Shown in pieces: positions 1-7,051 of a DNA stretch of 33,273 nt. Numbering within the stretch: the first letter of the stretch is position 1; every line of letters starts with the position of its first letter. The translations under genes were made by a program, and so were the position numbers. The DNA comes from Acetobacteraceae bacterium (GTDB taxonomy: Bacteria > Pseudomonadota > Alphaproteobacteria > Acetobacterales > Acetobacteraceae): assembly GCA_022842185.1 (NCBI GenBank), contig JALHQB010000053.1, positions 1 to 33,273 of the forward strand, given 5' to 3'. Under the pieces are notes generated by a model, which was given only the letters and a program-made list of their open reading frames with translations, was not told the origin of the DNA and made no database searches.

Positions 1-801
1 TGGTGGGGGCGGGGGGGGCGGCGGCCGGCACAGCAGGCGGCGTTCGCCCGCCTCGGCCACGATGCGTGCGAGTTCGGCGCGCAGCGCCCCTTCCCGCGCC
101 TCTTCCTCGCGCAGCGTATCCAGCCGCGCGACCTCGCCCTCGGGCGCGACGCATTGGGCCTGCGGCGTGGCGAACCAGCCGAAGGGGTCGCGCCACAGCA
201 GCCACAGCGCCAGCAGCAGGATCATCAGCGCCAGCAGGAAGGCCAGCAGCCAGGGCCACACCCGCGCGCGGGCGATGGCGAGTGCCGCCGGGGGGCCGAC
301 AATCGTCATCGGCGCCAGCGGCACCGGCACCATCTTCACCAGCAATTCGCGCATCGCGCCGGGGCCGGCCAGCGTATGACCCCAGGGGGCCAGCACCGGC
401 ACACCGTCGCGCACGCGGATCGCGGATGGATCGGGGATCTCCAGTGCCAGCCGCAGCAATTCGCCCAGGAACCGTTCGCCCTCACTGGCCGAACCGCGCA
501 GGCGTTCGGCCGCAGCCTGAATTTCAGCGACCATCGGCATCAGCAGCCCGCGCGCAGCGTCCTGCGCGGCGGGGTCGAGGTCCGTGATCGCCACCGCCGG
601 CCCGCTTCCGGGCGCATACCAGTCGATGCTGCCCTTTTCTGGGTCCGGATTGGGTTCCGCGAAGATCGCGGCATGCCGCGGCGTCAGCGCACGCTTGAGA
701 TATTGGGTGAGCTGTTCCCAATGCTGCACCGCCAGCTGGCCGCCGACGCCCTGCGCCAGCACGTCCCGGTTCAGCGTGGTGGCGATCAGGCTGTCGTCCA
801 C
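1..801 (-). CDS. Membrane protein with SrfA-like N-terminal domain, C-terminus cut by window edge
   Basis: A frame stays open from a GTG at 801 to the window edge (267 codons seen). The GTG follows the protease stop by 22 bases and has an AGG-rich stretch just upstream. Residues about 1-155 form a soluble domain with the landmarks IFAEP (46-50), SIDWYAP (58-64) and VPVLAPWG (134-141). One strongly hydrophobic helix follows (about 181-203), then a charged Glu/Arg/Ala stretch likely to be a coiled coil (223-255), then CRP and a proline run at the edge. The N-terminal domain is clearly related to that of the upstream protease (LFAEP, SVSWYA, RPLITGWG at equivalent places), so the two are paralogous at their N-termini. 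The IDWY/PWG pattern reminds me of the SrfA family, from memory only. Function unknown; probably in one operon with the protease. Confidence 0.75.
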   Translation of the reverse strand, partial: MDDSLIATTLNRDVLAQGVGGQLAVQHWEQLTQYLKRALTPRHAAIFAEPNPDPEKGSIDWYAPGSGPAVAITDLDPAAQDAARGLLMPMVAEIQAAAERLRGSASEGERFLGELLRLALEIPDPSAIRVRDGVPVLAPWGHTLAGPGAMRELLVKMVPVPLAPMTIVGPPAALAIARARVWPWLLAFLLALMILLLALWLLWRDPFGWFATPQAQCVAPEGEVARLDTLREEEAREGALRAELARIVAEAGERRLLCRPPPPPPPP

Positions 802-823
802 GATCGGGTCCTGCCCTGCCGGT

Positions 824-2695
824 TCAGCGCGGGATCGCCGGCACCGCCGGCATGCCGGGGATGAACGGTAAGATGCCGGGCGCCGCCTGAGACGGCGCAG
901 TCGGCGAGACAGCGGGCGGCGAGGCAGCGGGCGCTGCGTCTGCTGACGCCGGCGCCGGCACCGCGGGTGAGGCCGGCGACGGCGTCCCGGGTGATGCAGG
1001 CGGCGGCGTGGCGGGCGCGGGTGTGGCCGCCGGTGCTGCGGCGGCCGCTGGCGCGGTGGCAGGTGCCACCGGTTGGCATGGCCCCGTCAGCTCCGTGATG
1101 GCGACGTTGTTCGCCCCCAGGAAGGCGATCAGCGAATCCTCCTTCTGCGCATAGGAGACACGCTCGCCCTGTTCCGCATTGAAGAAGCCGAAGGTGTTCA
1201 CACCGACGACGCGGCCGCAGCGATCCACCAGCGGCCCGCCCGAATTGCCGCGGCTGATTGCCGCCGTGTGCGGCATCACCGTCAGCCCCGATGGCAGGTT
1301 CTGCACCGCGCTGATGAGGCCGTCGGTCACGGCCAGTTCGGGAATGGCGCGGATATTGCCGTCCAGCAGCGCCCGGAAATTCCCGTCTGTCTGCATGATC
1401 GCCTGGGGGAATCCGGCGGCGATGACGGGGTCAAGCCGGCTGGCCACGCGCGTCAGGCCGAGCGGGGACAGTGCGACCGCATCGGCCGGCAACCGCAGCA
1501 GAGCGAAATCAGCGCGGCCCGGGGCCGGGTCGGGCGTCTGCGCCACCACCTGCACCGTCACCGGCCGCCCCAAGCGGCGGTTCACGACATAGGTGCGTGC
1601 AGGATCGAGCGGTGCGACGACATGCGCGTTGGTCACCACCAGCCCCGGGGCGACCACGAAGCCGGTCCCGGTGCCGACCCCCTGCCCGTTCGCCAAGGGC
1701 CCGAGCACAAGCACCGTCGCCTGATCGAGCATCTCGATCAGCGTGCCGGTGAAGGCCGCCTGGCCCTGCGGCGTGGGCGGCAGGGACGAAGGCTGCATCG
1801 GCGTGATCTGCGGCGGCGTCAGTGGCGATTGCCCGAACCCTTCGGGCCGGCAGACATCGCCCTGCAGTGCCTGGCGCGCCTGTTCGATCTCGACGCGCAG
1901 GGCGTCGTTGGTCGCGCGCTGGCGTGTCACCTGGTCGTCGATGCGCGACGCATCCGCGACTGTTGCGACGAGGCGCTGCGCGGCGATGCGTTCGCTGATC
2001 AACTGCCAACCCAGCCAGAAGCCCAGGCCGAGGAAGATGAGCGCGACCAGCACGCCGACCGGCAGCAGCCACCAGTTCCAGGCTGACCCCACGGCCCGCG
2101 CCGCGACGGGCGCGGCGACGGCGGGCGCGACGGCCGGCACCGTCACCGGGACAGGCCGCGGCGATGGCGGCGGTAGAGGCGCGGCGCGCGGCGCTTCGCG
2201 CACCGGCGTACCCTCCGCGACGAGGGAAGGTGGCAGCGCCGCGCCATAGACCGCGCGCAGATGCGCCAGCCGTCCGGCCGGGTCGCGCAAGGCGCCCGCC
2301 GGTGCCAGACCCCAGCCGGTGATCAGCGGCCGGTCATCGATGGCGAGGATGGAATCCGGCCCGGCCAGCACCAGCGCCGCCCGCAGCAGCGGGTCCTCCA
2401 TCAGCGGGGCGAGTGCCGCGAATTCCGCCGCGAGGTTCTGTTCGACCACGGCCCGGCGTGCGGGCGGCAGGGCGGCCAACGGCATCGGGTCCCCGCCCGC
2501 CACGGCGTACCAGGACACCGACCCGGCATTGCGCCCATTGCCCCAGGTGATGACGGGTTCGGCGAACAGGGCCGCGCGATCGGGTCCGATCAGCGCCCGC
2601 AGCCGCGCATCGGCATCGAGTACCGCACCACCACCCACGGTGACCGGTTCGAGCCCCGTGAGGTCGGTCTTCAGGATGAAGCGCGGACTCGCCAT
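824..2695 (-). CDS. Membrane-anchored trypsin-like serine protease with paralogous N-terminal domain
   Basis: 623 residues. Residues 1-150 are the domain shared with the downstream gene (LFAEP at 43-47, SVSWYA at 59-64, RPLITGWG at 122-129). A Pro/Ala linker (160-200) leads to one transmembrane helix (about 206-231), then a short coiled-coil-like segment (235-278). The S1-type protease domain spans about 315-540, with an apparent triad His358 (TNAHVV), Asp396 (ADFALL) and Ser485 (GNSGGPL). The last 80 residues are low-complexity Pro/Ala. All three catalytic residues are present, so it should be active, presumably in the periplasm, with the N-terminal domain in the cytoplasm; that topology is inferred. 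There is no PDZ domain, unlike DegP/HtrA. The ATG at 2695 is the first good start. Its substrate is not evident. Confidence 0.88.
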   Translation of the reverse strand: MASPRFILKTDLTGLEPVTVGGGAVLDADARLRALIGPDRAALFAEPVITWGNGRNAGSVSWYAVAGGDPMPLAALPPARRAVVEQNLAAEFAALAPLMEDPLLRAALVLAGPDSILAIDDRPLITGWGLAPAGALRDPAGRLAHLRAVYGAALPPSLVAEGTPVREAPRAAPLPPPSPRPVPVTVPAVAPAVAAPVAARAVGSAWNWWLLPVGVLVALIFLGLGFWLGWQLISERIAAQRLVATVADASRIDDQVTRQRATNDALRVEIEQARQALQGDVCRPEGFGQSPLTPPQITPMQPSSLPPTPQGQAAFTGTLIEMLDQATVLVLGPLANGQGVGTGTGFVVAPGLVVTNAHVVAPLDPARTYVVNRRLGRPVTVQVVAQTPDPAPGRADFALLRLPADAVALSPLGLTRVASRLDPVIAAGFPQAIMQTDGNFRALLDGNIRAIPELAVTDGLISAVQNLPSGLTVMPHTAAISRGNSGGPLVDRCGRVVGVNTFGFFNAEQGERVSYAQKEDSLIAFLGANNVAITELTGPCQPVAPATAPAAAAAPAATPAPATPPPASPGTPSPASPAVPAPASADAAPAASPPAVSPTAPSQAAPGILPFIPGMPAVPAIPR

Positions 2696-2790
2696 GCTGT
2701 GGTCGGCTCCAGACCGTGGAATGCGGTGGCACCTTCGAATCCGGCGCCGGCATCGGTGACTGTAGGCGTCATGGTTGCAAGCGAGAATGG

Positions 2791-2806
2791 CTTCGCCGTG
2801 GCGAAG
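2791..2806. promoter_or_regulatory. Perfect palindrome CTTCGCC-gt-GGCGAAG in divergent intergenic region
   Basis: Seven-base arms around a two-base centre, lying between the divergently transcribed protease gene (start 2695) and the small secreted protein gene (start 2906). It could be an operator or a structural hairpin. No regulator gene is adjacent, so the assignment is speculative. Confidence 0.35.
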
Positions 2807-2838
2807 TCGGCCCCGCGGGCGCGCGGAAGGACTGTGTC

Positions 2839-2852
2839 GTGAAGCACTTCAC
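2839..2852. promoter_or_regulatory. Perfect palindrome GTGAAG-ca-CTTCAC in divergent intergenic region
   Basis: A second perfect inverted repeat, six-base arms around two bases, centred 47 bp from the first and about 60 bp before the ATG at 2906. Position and symmetry fit a dimeric regulator site, but no such regulator is visible in the window. Confidence 0.35.
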
Positions 2853-2905
2853 CCGATGGCCGGGCCATGGTTGACCGGCCGCCCCTGCGAAGTGAGGTTT
2901 CCGCA

Positions 2906-3229
2906 ATGCGTCGCATCCTGTTGTTGCTGCTGCTGTTTCTGGCCTGTGCCGGCCCTGCATTGGCGCAGGTCTATCCGTCGGCCAAGCCGCCGCCGCTTGG
3001 CGCTCCGATGGACCCGTCGCAGGGGCCGCCGCCAGCGGAGGCGCCGGGGCGCTGCGCGGCGCCGCTCGCCGCCGGGTGCCTGCGGATGCAGAGTTCCTGC
3101 CAGGTGGCCTGCCCGCCAATGTGGAGCATGAACCCGGGCGCGCCGGCCTTCACGCCGACCGATCGGGCAGGCTGCATGCAGCGTTGCCTGACGCAGTATC
3201 TGTCGTGCCGGCAGCAATACGGGTGCTGA
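2906..3229 (+). CDS. Small secreted eight-cysteine protein
   Basis: 107 residues from the ATG at 2906, which has a GAGG ribosome site nine bases upstream and begins a clear Sec signal peptide (MRRILLLLLLFLACAGPALA, cleavage near AQ). The frame extends 13 codons further upstream, but that stretch would precede the signal peptide and is unlikely to be translated. The mature part is about 86 residues, starts with a Pro-rich segment and holds eight cysteines, including the groups CLRMQSSCQVAC and CMQRCLTQYLSCRQQYGC. This fits up to four disulfides in an exported protein. I do not recognise the family. It is divergent from the protease gene and convergent with the Rieske gene, so probably its own transcript. 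Confidence 0.78.
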   Translation: MRRILLLLLLFLACAGPALAQVYPSAKPPPLGAPMDPSQGPPPAEAPGRCAAPLAAGCLRMQSSCQVACPPMWSMNPGAPAFTPTDRAGCMQRCLTQYLSCRQQYGC

Positions 3230-3307
3230 TGAGGCGGAAGCCCGGACGGCGATGGCAGCACCGCCGCCCGACGGGTCTGATGTGATTGCCGGGGCGAGTC
3301 CCGCCTG

Positions 3308-3721
3308 TCAGGCCTCGATCACGACATAGGATTCCTCGACCCGCACCGGCACCGTCTCCGCCTGGTATGGGCCTTCGACAAGCGCCGCACCGCTTTCCAC
3401 ACCCGCCGGAAACGGCCGCACCTTTGTCCGGCGCGGGTCGAACCATGACTTGCCGGTCCGGATGTCGAACTCCCATTGGTGCCACGGGCAGCGGATGAAT
3501 TCCCCAGCGCGGGAAAAACGGTACTGCCCGGGTTCATCCGACAGCGTCAGCCCGCAGCTGATCCCGCCCGACAGCGGCCCGCCCTGATGGGGGCAGCGGT
3601 CGAGCAGCGCGAAGAAATCGCCATCGAGGTTGAACACCACGATGCGTTTGCCGCCGGCCTCGACGACCTTGCGCGCGCCGGGCGGGATTTCGGCAACCGG
3701 CGCGACGACATGGCGCGTCAT
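3308..3721 (-). CDS. Rieske [2Fe-2S] protein
   Basis: 137 residues. The cluster-binding motifs are Cys43-Pro-His45 and Cys78-Pro-Trp-His81, separated by a somewhat long insert (GGPLSGGISC to the RFSRAGEF stretch). The protein is a single Rieske domain with no oxygenase catalytic domain, no membrane anchor and no reductase domain, so it is a ferredoxin-like electron carrier or a small partner subunit. The ATG at 3721 overlaps the stop of the upstream amidohydrolase (ATGA, 4 bases), which indicates translational coupling in a three-gene operon. No oxygenase or ferredoxin reductase is in the window, so the electron partner is not visible. A longer open frame continues upstream inside the amidohydrolase gene, but it is the antisense-free overlap frame of that gene and is not credible as an N-terminus. 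Confidence 0.9.
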   Translation of the reverse strand: MTRHVVAPVAEIPPGARKVVEAGGKRIVVFNLDGDFFALLDRCPHQGGPLSGGISCGLTLSDEPGQYRFSRAGEFIRCPWHQWEFDIRTGKSWFDPRRTKVRPFPAGVESGAALVEGPYQAETVPVRVEESYVVIEA

Positions 3722-4827
3722 CGGAAGCGGTAGATCCGATGTGCGTTGCCGCCGTAGATCGCCGCCCGCTTCTCCTCCGGGATGAAGGACGGGATGGCCA
3801 GGCGGGGATCGTCGAAATCCCAATGCGGGTAGTCCGAGGCGAACAGCACCCGGTCCCAGCCGATCCATTCCATGGTGTCGAGCAGGTGTTCCGGCCGTTC
3901 CGGCTCCTCGATCGGCTGGGTAGATACAAAGACTTGCTCGCGCATGTATTCCGATGGCGCGCGCTTCAGATGCGGCACCTCGTCCTTCAGCCGCTTCCAG
4001 GATGCATCCAGCCGCCAGCCCAGCGCGGGCATCCAACCGAAGCCGCACTCGATCATCACGACCTTGGCGCCGGGGAAGCGTTCGAACACGCCCTCGACCA
4101 CCATGGACGCCACCTGCGCCTGGGCGGAGGTCGCGTGTTCCTGCACTTCCTCGACATAGAAGGACGGCCAGCCGCCATTGGTCATGGCATGGCCGGAATA
4201 GCCGAAGGCATGGATGCCGATGGGCAGCCCGGCCTCGGCGGCGGCCTGGTAGATCGGCCAGTATCGCTGCCGGCCAAGCGGCTCGGAGGTGCGGCTCATC
4301 AGCAGCACCTGGCAGAAGCGCGGATCGCCTGCCCAGTGGCGGATTTCGGCGGCGGATGCGGCGGCGTCCTCATAGGGCACCACGATCGACCCGCGGAGGC
4401 GCGATTCGTGGCGCAGCCAGTGTTCGACCTGCCATTCATTCACCGCCCGGGCGAGGGCGACCGACAGCCCATCATTCACATCGCCCTGGCCGGAGGGCTG
4501 CAACGGGTTCAGTACCCCGATGTCCATCCCGTAGCGGTCGAGTAGTTGCTCCTGCAGGAACGGCAAATCCGAGGCCGGCGGCCCGCCCCCCGGCGGCCAG
4601 GCATCCCGCCGGCAGGCCAGCGGCGCGGCCTTGGGGAAGGGATAGCCCTTGGAAAATCCGTGCCGGGCATGGATGCCGTAGGTGGTCAGCCGGTGCCAAT
4701 CGGCATCGCTCAGGAAAGGCCGGAACTCCGACAGGTCGCGCACGCGCGGATGGATATCGACATCCACCAGCCCCAGCGTCGCCGCGGCCGGGCGCCCCGG
4801 CGCGGTAATTGGACGGACGAGGTTCAT
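3718..4827 (-). CDS. Amidohydrolase-2 family metal-dependent hydrolase (second of tandem pair)
   Basis: 369 residues. The start at 4827 is fixed by a strong ribosome site (AAGGAGG) with good spacing and by the ATGA overlap with the upstream paralogue. It is a TIM-barrel amidohydrolase of the ACMSD/LigW-like group (PF04909 type), with likely metal ligands Asp24-x-His26 (VDIHP), His206 (GIHAF) and Asp332 (FASDYPHWD). Members of this family hydrolyse C-N or C-O bonds or decarboxylate aromatic acids; which applies here cannot be read from the sequence. It shares many stretches with the preceding gene (VLNPL, ARAVNEW, GLPIGIHA, GWPSFYVEE, EGVFERFPG), so the pair arose by duplication. Cytosolic, no signal peptide. 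It lies in an operon with the upstream paralogue and the Rieske gene. Confidence 0.9.
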   Translation of the reverse strand: MNLVRPITAPGRPAAATLGLVDVDIHPRVRDLSEFRPFLSDADWHRLTTYGIHARHGFSKGYPFPKAAPLACRRDAWPPGGGPPASDLPFLQEQLLDRYGMDIGVLNPLQPSGQGDVNDGLSVALARAVNEWQVEHWLRHESRLRGSIVVPYEDAAASAAEIRHWAGDPRFCQVLLMSRTSEPLGRQRYWPIYQAAAEAGLPIGIHAFGYSGHAMTNGGWPSFYVEEVQEHATSAQAQVASMVVEGVFERFPGAKVVMIECGFGWMPALGWRLDASWKRLKDEVPHLKRAPSEYMREQVFVSTQPIEEPERPEHLLDTMEWIGWDRVLFASDYPHWDFDDPRLAIPSFIPEEKRAAIYGGNAHRIYRFR

Positions 4828-5891
4828 GCGATGCCTCCTTCTTCCCTGATCCGACCATAGGTCGCCCGAGGGTTGTCCACCATGATCTTCGGCAGCAAGC
4901 CGGCGGGAAAGCCGGGCGGGATGGTGGCGTCGCCCTCGAAATGCGCGTGCGGCCAGTCGGTGGCCCATAACAACATCTCGTCGGATTTCAGGTGGTCCAG
5001 CAGCCGCGCGATGGTGTCGCCTTCGCCCGGCGCATCGAAGGGGCGGACCGTCAGCCGCACCTGGTCGCGGATGATCTCGGCTGGCGGACGGTCCACCCAG
5101 GGGATTTCGAAGCGCACGCCCTTCCAGGACTTGCCCAGTCGCCACAGGAAGGCCGGCAGCCAAGTCACGCCCGATTCCACCAGAACCACCTTGAGGCCGG
5201 GGAATTTGCCGAACACGCCCTCGGTCAGCAGGGAGGCCAGCGTCGCCTGGAAGCCATAGGCGTTGGAGACGTATTCCTCGACATGCCAGGACGGCCAGCC
5301 CACCGATGTCGGCGGATGCCGCCAGGCGCTGCCGGCATGGATAGCGAGCGGCAGCCCGGCCTTCTCCAGCGCCGCATGCACCGGCCACCATTCGCGCCGG
5401 CCGAGCGGGATTTCGCCCATGCACAGCACCATCGCCTGCACGAAGCGGCGGTCCGGCGACAGGCGCTCGATCTCGGCCAGGGATTCCTCGATGCCGTTGG
5501 GCAGCAGGATCGCCGCCCGCAGACGGGCATCGCGGTCGAGCCATTCGGCCCGCACCCAGTCATTCACCGCCCGCGTCATCGCCGCCGACATGTCGCGCGA
5601 GAACGGCAACTGCACCGGAAACAGCGGGTTCAGGATGCCGATCGCAGCCCCCCAGCGGTCCAGCGCCTGCGCCTGCAACTGCCCGACGGTGGAAGGCGCG
5701 CCCCCCTTCGGCCCGCGCCAATCCGCCCGCACAGAGGACGGCGCATTGGGCGGGTAGGAGGCGCTTTCCAGCACCTCGATCCCGCGTTCCTTCAGCGTAT
5801 GGCGCCAATACTCGTCCATATAGGGCAGCAGCGCCGCCACGCCGGGCACGCCCGGATGCAGGTCGCAATCGATGGCGTCGGCCTGGGTCAC
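4824..5891 (-). CDS. Amidohydrolase-2 family metal-dependent hydrolase (first of tandem pair)
   Basis: 355 residues from a GTG at 5891 preceded by GAGGAGG about five bases away. An ATG six codons upstream (5909) is the alternative but has only a weak ribosome site. Same fold and family as the next gene: probable metal ligands Asp10-x-His12 (CDLHP), His185 (AIHAG) and Asp312 (WATDWPHAHFEG). Landmarks shared with the paralogue include ILNPL, TRAVNDW, LPLAIHA, GWPSWHVEE and EGVFGKFPG. Having two diverged copies in one operon suggests sequential steps, two related substrates or a heteromer; this is inference. It is divergent from the metallo-beta-lactamase gene across a short region holding a 14-bp palindrome. 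The stop overlaps the next start by ATGA. Confidence 0.9.
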   Translation of the reverse strand: MTQADAIDCDLHPGVPGVAALLPYMDEYWRHTLKERGIEVLESASYPPNAPSSVRADWRGPKGGAPSTVGQLQAQALDRWGAAIGILNPLFPVQLPFSRDMSAAMTRAVNDWVRAEWLDRDARLRAAILLPNGIEESLAEIERLSPDRRFVQAMVLCMGEIPLGRREWWPVHAALEKAGLPLAIHAGSAWRHPPTSVGWPSWHVEEYVSNAYGFQATLASLLTEGVFGKFPGLKVVLVESGVTWLPAFLWRLGKSWKGVRFEIPWVDRPPAEIIRDQVRLTVRPFDAPGEGDTIARLLDHLKSDEMLLWATDWPHAHFEGDATIPPGFPAGLLPKIMVDNPRATYGRIREEGGIA

Positions 5892-5965
5892 GTCTCCTCC
5901 TCGGCTCATGCGTTGGCCTTGTCGCGGCAGTTTCCGCCGCTTCGCAGCGCGCGGCAATGCCGCTT

Positions 5966-5979
5966 CGACCGATCGGTCG
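5966..5979. promoter_or_regulatory. 14-bp perfect palindrome CGACCGATCGGTCG, candidate operator
   Basis: A fully self-complementary 14-mer in the 149-base gap between the divergent amidohydrolase (start 5891) and metallo-hydrolase (start 6041) genes. Symmetry and position fit a TetR- or GntR-type dimer site controlling both arms. No regulator gene for this block is in the window. Confidence 0.5.
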
Positions 5980-6040
5980 GGACCTGCCATGCGCCCGCCG
6001 GGGATTGAGCCAACCCGCGCGGCGGGCCACGCTGCCGGCA

Positions 6041-7048
6041 ATGACCCCCGACATTCCCCCACCTGGCGAAGCCCGCACCATCATCGAGGGCCTGCGCTGG
6101 ATGCGCTTCCCCCTGCCCTTCCCCCCCAGCAATGTGAATGTCTGGCTGCTGGAGGATGGCGATGGCTGGCTCGCCATCGATGCCGGCATCAACAATGACG
6201 AGACACGCGGCCACTGGCGCACGGCGATGGCGGGCGAAGCCTTCGGCAACCGCCCGCTGACCGGCTTGCTTGTCACCCACTTCCACCCCGACCATGCCGG
6301 TTCGATGGGCTGGCTGGCGGCGGAACATGGGCTGACACCGATCATGACGCGCATCGAATGGCTGATGGCGCGCGCGTTGTGGTTCGACACCGGCGCCGAG
6401 ATGATCGAGCAGCAGGTGGAATTCGCTCGCATCGCCGGCGCGCCGGACGATTACGGCGCCTTCATGCGTGCGCGCGGCCCGCTGTATCAGCGTTCCGTCG
6501 CACCCTTGCCGCGCGCCTTTCGCGCCATCGCCGATGGCGGGTCGCTGACCATCGGCGGGCGTGACTGGCGGGTGATGACCGGCCAGGGCCACGCGCCCGA
6601 CATGGCCTGCCTGTATTGCGCGGAAGCGAAGGTGCTGGTCGCCGCCGACCAGATCCTGCCGCGCATCACCCCCTATATCGGGCTGCATGCGGGGGAACCG
6701 ATGGCCGATCCGCTCGGCGCCTTCCTCGCGACGCTCGAACGGTTCCGCGTGCTGCCTGAGGACACGTTGGTCCTGCCATCGCATGGCGAGCCCTTCATGG
6801 GCCTGCACAAACGGCTGGATGCGCTGGCCGCCCATCACGCGGACCGGCTGGCGGCGCTGGAAGATGCCTGCCGCACGCCGCAGAACACCCACACGCTGCT
6901 GCCGGCGCTGTTCCGCCGCCCGCTCGACAATCGCAGCCTGGGTTTCGGACTGGGGGAGACGCTCGCGCATCTGCGCCGGCTGGAGGAGACCGGCCGGGTG
7001 CACCGCATGCCCGACGCCCAGGGCGTGATCGCCTGGGAAAGGATCTGA
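6041..7048 (+). CDS. Metallo-beta-lactamase-fold hydrolase (LACTB2/glyoxalase-II-like)
   Basis: 335 residues. It has the full binuclear metal set: His80-x-His82-x-Asp84-His85 (THFHPDHAGS), His184 (GQGHAPD), Asp203 (AADQ) and His248 (PSHGEPF). The C-terminal 80 residues after the catalytic domain look like the winged-helix tail of LACTB2-type proteins. I start at 6041 (MTPDIPPP), close to where the family homology should begin; the frame is open 28 codons further up, but that part overlaps the palindrome region and has poor composition. Members of this fold cleave thioesters, lactones or phosphodiesters; the substrate here is unknown. The stop lies three bases before the next gene, so it heads a plus-strand operon. 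Confidence 0.88.
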   Translation: MTPDIPPPGEARTIIEGLRWMRFPLPFPPSNVNVWLLEDGDGWLAIDAGINNDETRGHWRTAMAGEAFGNRPLTGLLVTHFHPDHAGSMGWLAAEHGLTPIMTRIEWLMARALWFDTGAEMIEQQVEFARIAGAPDDYGAFMRARGPLYQRSVAPLPRAFRAIADGGSLTIGGRDWRVMTGQGHAPDMACLYCAEAKVLVAADQILPRITPYIGLHAGEPMADPLGAFLATLERFRVLPEDTLVLPSHGEPFMGLHKRLDALAAHHADRLAALEDACRTPQNTHTLLPALFRRPLDNRSLGFGLGETLAHLRRLEETGRVHRMPDAQGVIAWERI

Positions 7049-7051
7049 TTC

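Noticed and set aside
1073..2086. A 337-codon plus-strand frame opposite the protease gene
   Set aside because: The opposite strand encodes a protease with an intact catalytic triad; this frame is Arg/His/Gln-rich shadow sequence.
3241..3275. Imperfect GC-rich inverted repeat between the convergent secreted-protein and Rieske genes
   Set aside because: Pairing needs several mismatches and there is no T-tract on either strand, so it is too weak to call a terminator.
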